Source: Paralcaligenes ureilyticus (GTDB lineage Bacteria > Pseudomonadota > Gammaproteobacteria > Burkholderiales > Burkholderiaceae_B). From it: DNA of 64,000 bases. Under the pieces are notes generated by a model. That model had not been told where the DNA came from. It did no database searches and was given only the letters and a program-made list of their open reading frames with translations. Below are positions 27,009 to 35,291 of this stretch, piece by piece. How positions within the stretch are numbered: the stretch's first letter is position 1; each line of letters begins with the position of its first letter. Location of the stretch: contig NZ_SMAJ01000006.1 of the NCBI RefSeq assembly GCF_004346225.1, positions 1 to 64,000 of the forward strand, read 5' to 3'. The translations under genes and the position numbers were made by a program.

Positions 27009-27799
27009 ACGATATTCTTGCCAAAATCCTCGACACCAAGAAAATAGAGATATCTACCGCGCGCCAGATGCGCAGCGAGGCCGATCTTCTGCGCGAGGCC
27101 AAAAGCCGCAAGGATGTACGCGGCTTTGCCCGCGCCATCGAAGAGAAAATCGCCCAGGGAAAGCCCGGTATCATCGCCGAAATCAAGAAGGCCTCTCCCT
27201 CCCGGGGGGTCATACGCAAACATTTCGTTCCAAGCGAAATTGCGGCGTCTTATGCCGCGTACGGAGCAACCTGCCTTTCAGTTCTGACCGACATACAGTT
27301 CTTCCAAGGTTCCTACGACCACCTGCGGCAGGCTCGCGCCGCCTGCAGCTTGCCGGTTTTGCGCAAAGATTTCATCATTGATCCCTACCAGATCATCCAC
27401 GCCCGCGCGCTGGGAGCCGACTGCGTACTGTTGATTGTGGCCGCTCTAAGCCCGCATCAGTTACGCGAATTTGAAGAAATAGCCATCGAATTGGGCATGG
27501 ACGTGCTGGTCGAAATCCATGATCGAGCCGAGCTGGATGTCGCGCTCGAGCTGCATACGCCGCTACTGGGTATCAACAACCGCAATCTGCGCAGCTTCGA
27601 AACCTCGCTGCAAAACACCCTGGACCTCCTGCCCGCCGTCCCACCTCACAAACGGGTCATCACCGAAAGCGGCATTCTCAAAGCCGACGACGTGGCTCTC
27701 ATGCGCCAACACAAGGTGGATGCATTCCTGATAGGCGAGGCATTCATGCGAGCCAAGGAACCAGGCGTTGCCCTGCGCGATTTGTTCGCGGCGGAATAG
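27005..27799 (+). CDS. trpC: Indole-3-glycerol-phosphate synthase
   Basis: A 264-residue TIM-barrel enzyme closing the indole ring. Markers: [15 protein letters not shown] with the catalytic Lys, [41 protein letters not shown] and [17 protein letters not shown]. It overlaps trpD by four bases (ATGA). No trpF fusion and no trpBA follow; those must lie elsewhere. The operon appears to end at the hairpin repeat pair 27831-27902. Confidence 0.96.
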   Translation: MNDILAKILDTKKIEISTARQMRSEADLLREAKSRKDVRGFARAIEEKIAQGKPGIIAEIKKASPSRGVIRKHFVPSEIAASYAAYGATCLSVLTDIQFFQGSYDHLRQARAACSLPVLRKDFIIDPYQIIHARALGADCVLLIVAALSPHQLREFEEIAIELGMDVLVEIHDRAELDVALELHTPLLGINNRNLRSFETSLQNTLDLLPAVPPHKRVITESGILKADDVALMRQHKVDAFLIGEAFMRAKEPGVALRDLFAAE

Positions 27800-27830
27800 G
27801 AACTGCGGAGTCATGGAGTGCTGCGGGGGA

Positions 27831-27902
27831 ATGGCACCCACAAGGGGTGCCGCTACAAAACTACCCGGTACGCCATGTAGCGGCAGCCCTTGTGGCTGCC
27901 AT
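27831..27902. repeat. Inverted pair of short hairpin units
   Basis: Units 27831-27857 (minus form, GGCACCC allele) and 27876-27902 (plus form, GGCAGCC allele) with an 18-base spacer, directly after trpC. Confidence 0.88.
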
Positions 27903-27974
27903 AATCGCCAATAATCAAACCGGTATCTACAAAACATCCACTACCGTTCTCCCCTAACACCCTGGAATCCGTTC

Positions 27975-29480
27975 ATGTTTACTGCCGCAGAATCCGACCC
28001 GAAACTCAGCAAGGAACAGGCAGGGCCCATCGAGGCGAAACTTCGCACAGCGCTCCTCAAGGCACAATACGCGCGGCTGCAAAAAGCTCAGCGTGCTTTG
28101 TTGATCGTGATTGCCGGTATAGACGGAGCAGGCACGGGCGCCTCGGTCAACCTGATCAACGAATGGATGGACGCGCGCTTTATTCGCACGATGGCCTTTG
28201 GCGAGGCTACCCCCGAGGAAAAACGCTATCCGCCGCTGTGGCGCTACTGGCAGCCGTTGCCGGCCCTGGGCCGCACCGGCATCGTGTTCGGCTCGTGGTA
28301 CCAACCCTTGCTCAGAGAAGCCGCCAAAAAGAAACCCGATCCGGGCGTCATCCAGAGCCTCGCGCAAGGCATACGCGAATTCGAATCCATGCTGGCCGGC
28401 GACGGCATACAAATCATCAAGCTCTGGCATCACCTCTCGCGCGAGGCCCAGAAAAAGCGCACCGACGACCTCCTGGCCCATCGTGAAACCGCCTGGCAAG
28501 TCCATCCCAGCGAGATCAAGGTTCGAAAGAAATTTGCGCGCCTGCGCAGCGCGGGAGAACTTTCGATCAACCTGACCCAGGCCGATTTTGCCCCATGGCA
28601 CATCATTCCCAGCGCAGATCCGGATATGCGGGCCGTCGCAACCGGTCAGGCCATTCTGGCAGCCTTGCAGCAAAAACCTTCCCCGATCCGTTCCAATTTC
28701 GCACCGGACAATGGAATTCCAAAAGCGGCTGGCGGTCGCGCCATGGCCGGAGCAAAAATCCCTCCGCGGATCGAGAAGCTGGACTATACAGCGCAGCTCG
28801 ATAGCAAGGAATACGATACGCAACTGGAGTATTGGCAGGCACGCCTGGCCGAACTGGTGCGTCACGACAAGTTCAAGGCCCGCTCTTTGATCCTGGTCTT
28901 CGAAGGCCAAGATGCTGCGGGCAAAGGCGGCGCCATCCGGCGTGTCACTCACGCCTTCGACGCTCGCCAATACAGCATTCATCCCATTGCCGCCCCCAGC
29001 GATATCGAGATCGCCCACCCGTACCTGTGGCGATTCTGGCGCTGCCTGCCAGCTCCAGGAAAAATCGCGATTTTTGATCGATCGTGGTATGGGCGCGTAC
29101 TCGTCGAACGCGTCGAGAAATACGCGGCGCCGGCGGACTGGCAACGCGCCTATGCAGAAATCAATCAGTTCGAGGCCCAGCTGACCGACAACGGTGCGGT
29201 GCTGGTGAAATTTTGGCTCGCCGTGACGCGCGCAGAACAATTGAAACGCTTTCACGAACGCGAAGCCTCGCCCTTCAAAAACTTCAAAATTACGCCTGAG
29301 GACTGGCGCAATCGAAAAAAATGGACAGCCTATATGCAAGCGGCCAACGAGATGCTGGCCCGCACCGACACAGTCCGCGCCCCATGGCATGCGCTCTCAT
29401 CGAACGACAAGCGGCACGCCCGCGTGGCGGTGCTCGAACGCACCGTCACAGCGCTGGAAAAGGCACTCGATACCCACTGA
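27975..29480 (+). CDS. Tandem PPK2-family polyphosphate kinase
   Basis: A 501-residue protein of two PPK2 domains, the layout of class II enzymes (polyphosphate:AMP phosphotransferase, making ADP from AMP and polyphosphate). The C-terminal domain (about 285-495) has an intact Walker A, FEGQDAAGKGGAIRRV, and Walker B/lid IAIFDRSWYGRVLVERVEKY. The N-terminal domain (about 40-225) has GIDGAGTGASVNL, where Thr54 replaces the Walker lysine, so it is probably non-catalytic. It is followed closely by the HIT gene. Confidence 0.88.
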   Translation: MFTAAESDPKLSKEQAGPIEAKLRTALLKAQYARLQKAQRALLIVIAGIDGAGTGASVNLINEWMDARFIRTMAFGEATPEEKRYPPLWRYWQPLPALGRTGIVFGSWYQPLLREAAKKKPDPGVIQSLAQGIREFESMLAGDGIQIIKLWHHLSREAQKKRTDDLLAHRETAWQVHPSEIKVRKKFARLRSAGELSINLTQADFAPWHIIPSADPDMRAVATGQAILAALQQKPSPIRSNFAPDNGIPKAAGGRAMAGAKIPPRIEKLDYTAQLDSKEYDTQLEYWQARLAELVRHDKFKARSLILVFEGQDAAGKGGAIRRVTHAFDARQYSIHPIAAPSDIEIAHPYLWRFWRCLPAPGKIAIFDRSWYGRVLVERVEKYAAPADWQRAYAEINQFEAQLTDNGAVLVKFWLAVTRAEQLKRFHEREASPFKNFKITPEDWRNRKKWTAYMQAANEMLARTDTVRAPWHALSSNDKRHARVAVLERTVTALEKALDTH

Positions 29481-29499
29481 CCAGGCCATCTCGACCATC

Positions 29500-29949
29500 A
29501 TGACAAAAATCAGCGATTGCCCTTTATGCCACCACACTGGCGATGACGTGCTTTGGCAAAACAGCCAACTACGAGTCATAGCGGTAGCCGATGCCGATTA
29601 TCCAGGCTTGACGCGAGTCATCTGGAACGACCATGTAAAGGAAATGACCGAGCTATCGCCCACACAGCGTACGGATTTAATGGCAGTCGTATGGCAGGTG
29701 GAACAAGCGCTGCGACACCACATGAAGCCCGACAAAATCAACCTGGCACAGTTCGGCAACATGACGCCCCACCTGCATTGGCACATCATTCCACGCTGGC
29801 GGGCCGATAGCCGCTTCCCCGAGGCGATATGGGCGCCCGCCCCGACGCGCACGCCCGCGCAGATCGCTGCGTGGCAAAAGCAAAGCCCACTGCTCGCACA
29901 AAAAATTGCCGCCTACCACGGCGGCCTGATCGCGGCGCTTGCCGCCTGA
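29500..29949 (+). CDS. HIT family hydrolase
   Basis: A 149-residue histidine-triad protein: CPLCHHTGDD at the N-terminus (two cysteines), HVKEMTELSPTQR and the active-site triad HLHWHIIPRW. HIT proteins hydrolyse or transfer nucleotide phosphates such as AMP-amides or diadenosine polyphosphates; the substrate here is not known. It starts 19 bases after the PPK2 gene and ends 19 before ung, so the three probably share a transcript, which loosely suits nucleotide metabolism. Confidence 0.88.
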   Translation: MTKISDCPLCHHTGDDVLWQNSQLRVIAVADADYPGLTRVIWNDHVKEMTELSPTQRTDLMAVVWQVEQALRHHMKPDKINLAQFGNMTPHLHWHIIPRWRADSRFPEAIWAPAPTRTPAQIAAWQKQSPLLAQKIAAYHGGLIAALAA

Positions 29950-29968
29950 ACCCCTGGATACTGCAACC

Positions 29969-30703
29969 ATGTCTCAATTCAGCCCCGCGCAAAACGCGTT
30001 GAACAGCACGCTGCTAAGCCACCTCCAAAGCCTCGACGAAGTGTGGAAAGAAATCTTGCGCGTGCCCGAACCCAAGGAAGCCCTTCGACAATTATCGAGA
30101 TTTCTTGCCGCGCGGCTTGAAGCCGGGGCTGAAATCTATCCCCAACAACCATTTCGCGCACTGCACTTTGTACAACCGGACACGGTTCGTGTCGTCATCC
30201 TGGGGCAAGACCCGTACCATGGGCCCAACCAGGCGCAAGGGCTGGCCTTCTCTGTGCCCAACGCCTGCCCCTGCCCACCAAGCCTGAGAAATATCTTCAA
30301 AGAACTGGCGCTGGAATACCCCGAGGCCGCCCCCGCACCGGGCAACGAACTCTCCCGCTGGGCCAGGCAAGGCGTGCTGTTGCTGAACACCGTGCTGACC
30401 GTGGAAGCGCATCAACCTGCTTCACACGCGAAGCAAGGCTGGGAAGTCGTCACCGACGCTCTCATCAAGCGGGTGGCACAAAGCCCCCAACCCAAAGTAT
30501 TCATGCTGTGGGGCTCGCACGCGCAAGCCAAACGGCAACTTTTGCCCAACAACCCGCAACAACTCATTCTCACCGCCAACCATCCCTCACCCCTCTCCGC
30601 CCAGCGCCCGCCCAAGCCTTTCATAGGCTGCCAGCATTTCAAACAAGCCAACGATTGGTTAGAACAACAAGGCCAGGCGCCCATCGATTGGGTCGGCGCG
30701 TAA
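29969..30703 (+). CDS. ung: Uracil-DNA glycosylase
   Basis: A 244-residue family 1 enzyme excising uracil from DNA. The water-activating loop VVILGQDPYHG (D81, H84), GLAFSVP and the minor-groove loop ANHPSPLSAQR are present. ATG at 29969 is preferred to an earlier in-frame start inside the HIT gene. Downstream begins an almost 800-base intergenic stretch rich in repeats. Confidence 0.96.
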   Translation: MSQFSPAQNALNSTLLSHLQSLDEVWKEILRVPEPKEALRQLSRFLAARLEAGAEIYPQQPFRALHFVQPDTVRVVILGQDPYHGPNQAQGLAFSVPNACPCPPSLRNIFKELALEYPEAAPAPGNELSRWARQGVLLLNTVLTVEAHQPASHAKQGWEVVTDALIKRVAQSPQPKVFMLWGSHAQAKRQLLPNNPQQLILTANHPSPLSAQRPPKPFIGCQHFKQANDWLEQQGQAPIDWVGA

Positions 30704-30713
30704 AGGAAACACA

Positions 30714-30803
30714 TGTAGCGGCAGCCCTTGTGGCTGCCAAAATCGTTGATAGCCGAGGCGGTATTTTTAGAACGCCATGCCACCCACAAGGGGTGGCGCT
30801 ACA
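30714..30803. repeat. Pair of short hairpin units
   Basis: Units 30714-30740 (plus form) and 30777-30803 (minus form), 36 bases apart with the TGTAG ends facing outward. This is the opposite arrangement to the 17-18-base pairs and matches those at 55.6 and 57.0 kb. Confidence 0.85.
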
Positions 30804-30873
30804 TCAGCGACGGTCACGTCAATCAAATTCATTGACGGTCAATTATCAACAATCCCCCAATCCTCCGCCAATC

Positions 30874-31125
30874 GAGCGTCGTGGGCGGTTAAGGTGGGGC
30901 GGGCGATTCGGGCACGCCGCGCGCAGGGCCGGCTTCGGGGATGCAAGGCGTGCGCTGTTTGAGTGGGACGCTTGCGAATAGCCCAGTGGGCTATTCGCCC
31001 CACGAGTTCGCACGCCGCCCCGAAGCCGACCCTGCGCGCGGGTAGTCATGGCGAAGCCATGACCGTGACCGTCAGAGCCCGATCCACCTTGACTGGCCAC
31101 GACGCGGGGCTAGAAGGTTTTAAGC
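30874..31125. repeat. Long palindromic repeat, copy C (complete)
   Basis: Complete palindrome of about 250 bp. The core hairpin 30974-30998 has a perfect 11-bp stem and AGT loop, same allele as copy A and different from copy B. Outer arms pair over GCGCGCAGGG.CGGCTTCGGGG and its complement, and again over GTCGTGG...AAGGTGG. The 799-base gap 30704-31502 contains three short units (two paired, one after the palindrome), this repeat and the helicase leader, with no credible gene. Confidence 0.87.
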
Positions 31126-31151
31126 AAGATCAGATTAATGCGAAAGGACGA

Positions 31152-31178
31152 ATGCCACCCACAAGGGGTGGCGCTACA
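31152..31178 (-). repeat. Short hairpin repeat unit
   Basis: Unit after long repeat copy C, allele GCCACCC/GGGTGGC, in the same relative position as those following copies A and B. Confidence 0.85.
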
Positions 31179-31246
31179 GGGCGTCGCGACAAACCGCACA
31201 TTCCCTTATTTACAACACCGGGGTTTCCCTAGTTTATAGATCCAGC

Positions 31247-31252
31247 TATAAT
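31247..31252 (+). promoter_or_regulatory. Likely -10 box of the helicase gene
   Basis: A perfect TATAAT; the -35 position 17 bases upstream (TTTCCC) is poor. A transcript from here would have a leader of about 245 bases before the helicase ATG. Confidence 0.5.
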
Positions 31253-31409
31253 TTGCGCACTGCAACATTAATGCGTCGACATTTTTTTACAGCATTCACG
31301 CTGTGTCTCAGCAGTTGACTGACTTATCAGCACCCATGTCGAACGCCATCGCTTCCTGACCTCCGAACCTTTCGCCGCCCGTCACCACGGTACGCGCAGC
31401 ACTTTAGGT

Positions 31410-31440
31410 TGATTTGGTCGGCACGATGCCAATCAACCTG
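31410..31440 (+). promoter_or_regulatory. Hairpin in the helicase leader
   Basis: Within the long leader, GGTTGATTTGG pairs with CCAATCAACC around a 10-base loop, about 60 bases before the ATG. Similar structured leaders control cold-shock RNA helicases in other bacteria; no known family is recognised here. Confidence 0.45.
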
Positions 31441-31502
31441 CGCCCGGCCACACATGAGCCGACGCTACGTGTATGCGCCGTTTATTCGGCAAAGGATCAC
31501 GC

Positions 31503-33266
31503 ATGTCTTTCGAAACCCTGGGTCTCGCACCTGACCTATTGTCCGCCGTCCTGAAAGCCGGCTTCACCGAACCCACTCCTGTTCAAGCCGCCGCCATTCC
31601 CAAGGCATTGGCCGGGCACGACCTGATGGTGTCCTCGCAAACAGGCAGCGGCAAAACCGCCGCCTTCATGCTGCCGGCGCTTAACCGCATATCCACGATG
31701 CCCGCCAACAAAGGCACGGGCGTGCAAATCCTGGTGCTGACCCCCACCCGCGAACTGGCCATGCAAGTCACCGATGCCACACGCTCATACGGTGCGAATC
31801 TTAAAGACTTGCGTACCGCAACCGTCGTCGGCGGCATGCCCTACGCCGCTCAACTCAAGGCTTTGTCGCGCCGTGTCGACGTACTGGTAGCCACCCCGGG
31901 TCGCCTGATCGACCATTTGCAATCCAGACGGGTCAATTTATCGACCGTCCACACCCTGGTGCTCGACGAAGCCGATCGCATGCTCGATATGGGCTTCATC
32001 GAAGACATCGAAACCATCGTCGCCAGCACGCCCGCCAGCCGCCAGACCCTGCTGTTTTCGGCAACCCTGGACGGCACCATTGCCCACCTGGCCGGAAAAA
32101 TGATGCGCGACCCGCTGCGTATCGAATTGTCCAGCCAGAAACAGCAACACACCAACATCACCCAAAGCCTGCTCTACGCCGACGACAACAGCCACAAGCT
32201 GCGCCTGCTTGACCACCTGCTGCGCGACGCCAGCCTGCAACAGGCCATCGTCTTTACCGCCACCAAACGCGGTGCCGATACGCTCGCCGACCGGTTATCC
32301 GAACAAGGTTTCTCGGCAGCCGCCCTGCACGGCGACATGAATCAGCGCCAGCGTACCCGCACACTAGGCCTGCTGCAAAAAGGCCGTCTGCGCATCCTTG
32401 TGGCCACCGACGTCGCCGCACGCGGCATCGACGTACAAGGCATCAGCCACGCCTTCAACTACGACTTGCCCATGCAAGCCGAAGACTACGTACACCGTAT
32501 CGGCCGTACGGGCCGCGCCGGCCACAGCGGTTTGGCCATTACGCTGGCCACTCTGGCCGAGCGCCACAAAATACGCCGTATCGAACATTTCATCGGCCAG
32601 CCCATTGCTGTCCAGACCATCGAAGGCCTGGAGCCGAAGAAAACGGCACGCCCCACCTATACGGACCGCAAGGGCAGCGGCAAGAGTTTCGGTGCCCGCA
32701 GCGGTTTCGGCGGCGGCAAACCCAGCTATGGCCACAAGCCTGGCAACGACCGTGCGTACGGCGACAAGCCTGCCTACGAAGGGAAGTCACGCTTTGGCGA
32801 CAAGCCCGCTTATGCGGCCAAACCTCGCTTCGGTGACAAGCCCGCTTATGCCGGCAAGCCCAGCTTCGGCGATAAGCCCGCCTATGCAGGCAAGCCTCGC
32901 TTTGCCGACAAGCCGGCCTACGAAGGCCGCACGAACGGCGCACCGCGCGCCGAGCGCCCTTCGTATAACGACCGGCCCCGTACCGAGCGTCCGGCATTTA
33001 GCGCCCGGCCCGGCGCCGATGCACCGCAACGTGATTCGCATGTACGTGCGGAACGTCCCAGCTTCGGCGACAAGCCTGTCCATGCCCCACGCCCGGCGTT
33101 CGCTGACCGTCGCACAGCCACGCCACGCCCCGAATTCGCCCGCAAGAGCTCCAGTAAACCGGCCGTACGCTCCGCTCCGCGCGAACGTTCTGCCGCCCGC
33201 CCGAGTTTTGGCGAGAAAGTCGGTGCCAGTCGCGAAAAAAGTACTTCAGATCGCGACTTCGTCTAA
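31503..33266 (+). CDS. rhlE: RhlE-type DEAD-box RNA helicase
   Basis: A 587-residue helicase. Core motifs in order: FTEPTPVQ (Q motif), SQTGSGKTAAF (I), LTPTRELAMQV (Ia), LDEADRMLDMG (II, DEAD), FSATLD (III, SAT), VATDVAARGID (V) and HRIGRTGRAG (VI). After about residue 385 comes a basic low-complexity tail with repeats around FGDKPAYAGKPR, probably an RNA-binding, disordered extension. The ATG (after AAAGGAT) is preferred over an earlier frame start at 31473. The long leader suggests post-transcriptional or cold control. Confidence 0.94.
   Translation: MSFETLGLAPDLLSAVLKAGFTEPTPVQAAAIPKALAGHDLMVSSQTGSGKTAAFMLPALNRISTMPANKGTGVQILVLTPTRELAMQVTDATRSYGANLKDLRTATVVGGMPYAAQLKALSRRVDVLVATPGRLIDHLQSRRVNLSTVHTLVLDEADRMLDMGFIEDIETIVASTPASRQTLLFSATLDGTIAHLAGKMMRDPLRIELSSQKQQHTNITQSLLYADDNSHKLRLLDHLLRDASLQQAIVFTATKRGADTLADRLSEQGFSAAALHGDMNQRQRTRTLGLLQKGRLRILVATDVAARGIDVQGISHAFNYDLPMQAEDYVHRIGRTGRAGHSGLAITLATLAERHKIRRIEHFIGQPIAVQTIEGLEPKKTARPTYTDRKGSGKSFGARSGFGGGKPSYGHKPGNDRAYGDKPAYEGKSRFGDKPAYAAKPRFGDKPAYAGKPSFGDKPAYAGKPRFADKPAYEGRTNGAPRAERPSYNDRPRTERPAFSARPGADAPQRDSHVRAERPSFGDKPVHAPRPAFADRRTATPRPEFARKSSSKPAVRSAPRERSAARPSFGEKVGASREKSTSDRDFV
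32750..32930 (+). repeat. In-frame tandem repeat of the helicase tail
   Basis: Near-identical 36-39-base units coding for (F)GDKPAYAGKP(R/S) repeated about five times. Such runs change copy number by slippage or recombination, so tail length probably varies between strains. Confidence 0.75.
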
Positions 33267-33324
33267 ATAGCGTCAAACCTCCGCCTTCACACAAAGGCGG
33301 GTATAAACGCCAAATCCCTGCCGA

Positions 33325-33357
33325 AAAAGCCTCGCGTGAAACGCGAGGCTTTTTTTT
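33325..33357 (+). terminator. Terminator after rhlE
   Basis: Strong hairpin AAAAGCCTCGCG/CGCGAGGCTTTT with a 4-base loop and a run of eight T, 58 bases after the helicase stop. Confidence 0.93.
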
Positions 33358-33432
33358 GGCGCGTCACAGGCCGCATTCTCGACGCGATAAAATAGCTGAT
33401 TCCGTTTCTAAATCAACCGTGTACTTTTATCG

Positions 33433-33459
33433 ATGGTAGCCACAAGGGGTGCCGCTACA
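33433..33459 (-). repeat. Short hairpin unit, imperfect
   Basis: A slightly degenerate unit (GGTAGCC against GGGTGCC) between the rhlE terminator and the small membrane protein gene. Confidence 0.75.
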
Positions 33460-33544
33460 TCCAAGCTACCTACGTTACGGCTACGCTTCGCTTTCGCGTT
33501 CATAGTTGATTCAAGAATGAAATGACACCTTTCTTTTGGCGCCC

Positions 33545-33742
33545 ATGAAACTGCTTGCTCGCAAGCCCTTGCTGCTTGCCTTCCTACTTGCTTTTCCGCT
33601 CTGGATCGCCCTGGGCAACCTCATCGTTGCGGCAAGCGCGGCGCTTTTGCTCGCCTTTCTGATCGCCATGTGCCACGCGCTCTATACGCTCAAACAATCA
33701 GCCGGCAACAGCGCCGAACAAGCCCACCACCATGACGATTAA
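33545..33742 (+). CDS. Small two-helix membrane protein
   Basis: A 65-residue protein with two hydrophobic segments (LLLAFLLAFPLWIALGNLIV and AASAALLLAFLIAMCHALYT) and a His/Asp-rich end (AEQAHHHDD). Its 3' end overlaps the midA start by 11 bases, so the two are probably translated together. I do not recognise a family. Codon use and the coupling argue that it is a real gene. Confidence 0.65.
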   Translation: MKLLARKPLLLAFLLAFPLWIALGNLIVAASAALLLAFLIAMCHALYTLKQSAGNSAEQAHHHDD

Positions 33743-35018
33743 TCAGCATCCTGCCACCCCCACCGGCCTGCCCGCCCTGGAGCCCGTGACGCTTGCCCAT
33801 CAGCAGGCAATGCAAGACCATCTGATCCAGACTATCGAACAGGCGTCTCTAGGATTCATGCCCTTCGAACAGTGGATGAACCTCGCACTCTATGCGCCGG
33901 GGCTAGGCTATTACGCCGCCGGATCCAGCAAATTCGCAAGCGATCTGCCCAACGGCGACTTCACCACGGCACCCGAACTGACACCGCTATTCGGTCAAGT
34001 TCTGGCTCGGCAGGCCGCACAGATATTGAAAGCCAGCGAATCGCCATGCATTCTGGAGTTCGGCGCGGGGTCCGGTGCGCTCGCCGCCGCTGTCATTGCC
34101 GCCCTGCGCGAGATGGGTATTGATCCGCATTACCAGATACTTGAAATATCGGCCGATTTGCGTACGCGCCAGCAACAGCGCCTAGCCGAATTCGGCGCGT
34201 CCGTCACATGGCTGGACAGCCTGCCTGAAGCCTTTTCCGGATGCGTTCTGGCCAATGAGGTACTCGATGCGATGCCCGCCACCCTGTTCCAGTGGGGCCA
34301 GGACGAACAGCTTTATGAAGTGGGAGTCAGCCTAAGTGCCATCAACGGCGACACGAGCGCCATGACACTGGACCAATCGACCACTCGGCTAGGGTACGCC
34401 GATCGCGCCCTGCACGATGCCGAGCCCGGAGCATCACGATCTGCAACGCCGTTTATCTACGTCGAGCGTCTTGCGCCAAAGACTTTGCAAGAAATCGTCG
34501 CGCAACGCATGCCTCCGCTTGCCGGATATCGATCGGAAATCAATAGGCGGGCCGAAGGGTGGGTTCGCCAAATGGGCGAGTGGCTCGAACGCGGCGCGGC
34601 TCTGCTTATCGATTATGGCTTTCCGCAACGCGAGTACTACCACCCTCAGCGCGCGAGCGGCACTTTGATGTGCCATTTTCGCCATCATGCGCATGGCGAG
34701 CCGCTCATACACCCGGGGTTGCAGGACATCACTACGCATGTGGATTTCACGGCGATGGCCGATGCGGCGCTGGCGGGCGGGCTGGATGTACTGGGCTATA
34801 CGTCGCAGGCCCGCTTTCTGATGAATGCAGGCCTGCCTGATTTGCTCAGCGGGATGGATGCCGAAAACGCCAAAGCACGCGCGAAGACGATGGCTTCGGT
34901 ACAAAAGCTGGTTGCCGAAACTGAAATGGGTGAGTTGTTCAAGGTGTTGGCGATAGGCCGCGGGATGGATGATCCGTTGATGGGCTTTGCGTTGGGAGAT
35001 CGGCGGGATCGCTTGTGA
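33732..35018 (+). CDS. MidA/NDUFAF7-family methyltransferase
   Basis: A 428-residue class I SAM-dependent methyltransferase. Markers: MPFEQWMNLALYAPGLGYYA, FTTAPELTPLFGQVLARQA, the SAM loop ILEFGAGSGALAAAV, VLANEVLDAMPATLF and ALLIDYGFPQREYYHPQR. The mitochondrial relative NDUFAF7 methylates an arginine of a complex I subunit; bacterial members may act likewise, but this is not shown. It is coupled to the small membrane protein gene upstream. Confidence 0.9.
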   Translation: MTINQHPATPTGLPALEPVTLAHQQAMQDHLIQTIEQASLGFMPFEQWMNLALYAPGLGYYAAGSSKFASDLPNGDFTTAPELTPLFGQVLARQAAQILKASESPCILEFGAGSGALAAAVIAALREMGIDPHYQILEISADLRTRQQQRLAEFGASVTWLDSLPEAFSGCVLANEVLDAMPATLFQWGQDEQLYEVGVSLSAINGDTSAMTLDQSTTRLGYADRALHDAEPGASRSATPFIYVERLAPKTLQEIVAQRMPPLAGYRSEINRRAEGWVRQMGEWLERGAALLIDYGFPQREYYHPQRASGTLMCHFRHHAHGEPLIHPGLQDITTHVDFTAMADAALAGGLDVLGYTSQARFLMNAGLPDLLSGMDAENAKARAKTMASVQKLVAETEMGELFKVLAIGRGMDDPLMGFALGDRRDRL

Positions 35019-35040
35019 GTTTGTGAACGCGAAGTGCAAG

Positions 35041-35067
35041 TGTAGCGGCAGCCCTTGTGGCTGCCAT
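35041..35067 (+). repeat. Short hairpin repeat unit
   Basis: Unit with the GGCAGCC/GGCTGCC allele, 22 bases after the midA stop. Confidence 0.85.
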
Positions 35068-35114
35068 CAATAAAAATACACGGTTGATTTGGAAATGGAA
35101 TGGGTTATGCGCTC

Positions 35115-35200
35115 AGCCGGGGAGACCCTTGCGTTCGCCCACATCGGCGCTTCACGCGCCTCAAAAGGGCTCCACAAGGGTCTCCCCGGCTTTGGTTTTT
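35115..35200. terminator. Long-armed inverted repeat with T run
   Basis: Arms AGCCGGGGAGACCCTTG (35115-35131) and its exact complement (35175-35191) flank a 43-base loop and are followed by TTTGGTTTTTTT. It lies between midA and the convergent cca and could end transcription from the midA side. The loop is much larger than in ordinary terminators. Confidence 0.6.
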
Positions 35201-35291
35201 TTGATTCCGACGGTTTTGGCGCCGGCTGTTGCCGACCATGTTTTCTTGCAGCGCGTTTCTTGATGCCTTGCGAGATCGCCTTCCAAACTGC

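Noticed and set aside
30963-31232. Reading frames beginning MGRLRIAQW... and the recurring MTVTVRARSxLTxHDAG frame in copies A, B and C of the long repeat
   Set aside because: They exist because the repeat is copied. They lie inside the palindrome, have no ribosome binding site and differ at the ends, so I do not call them genes.
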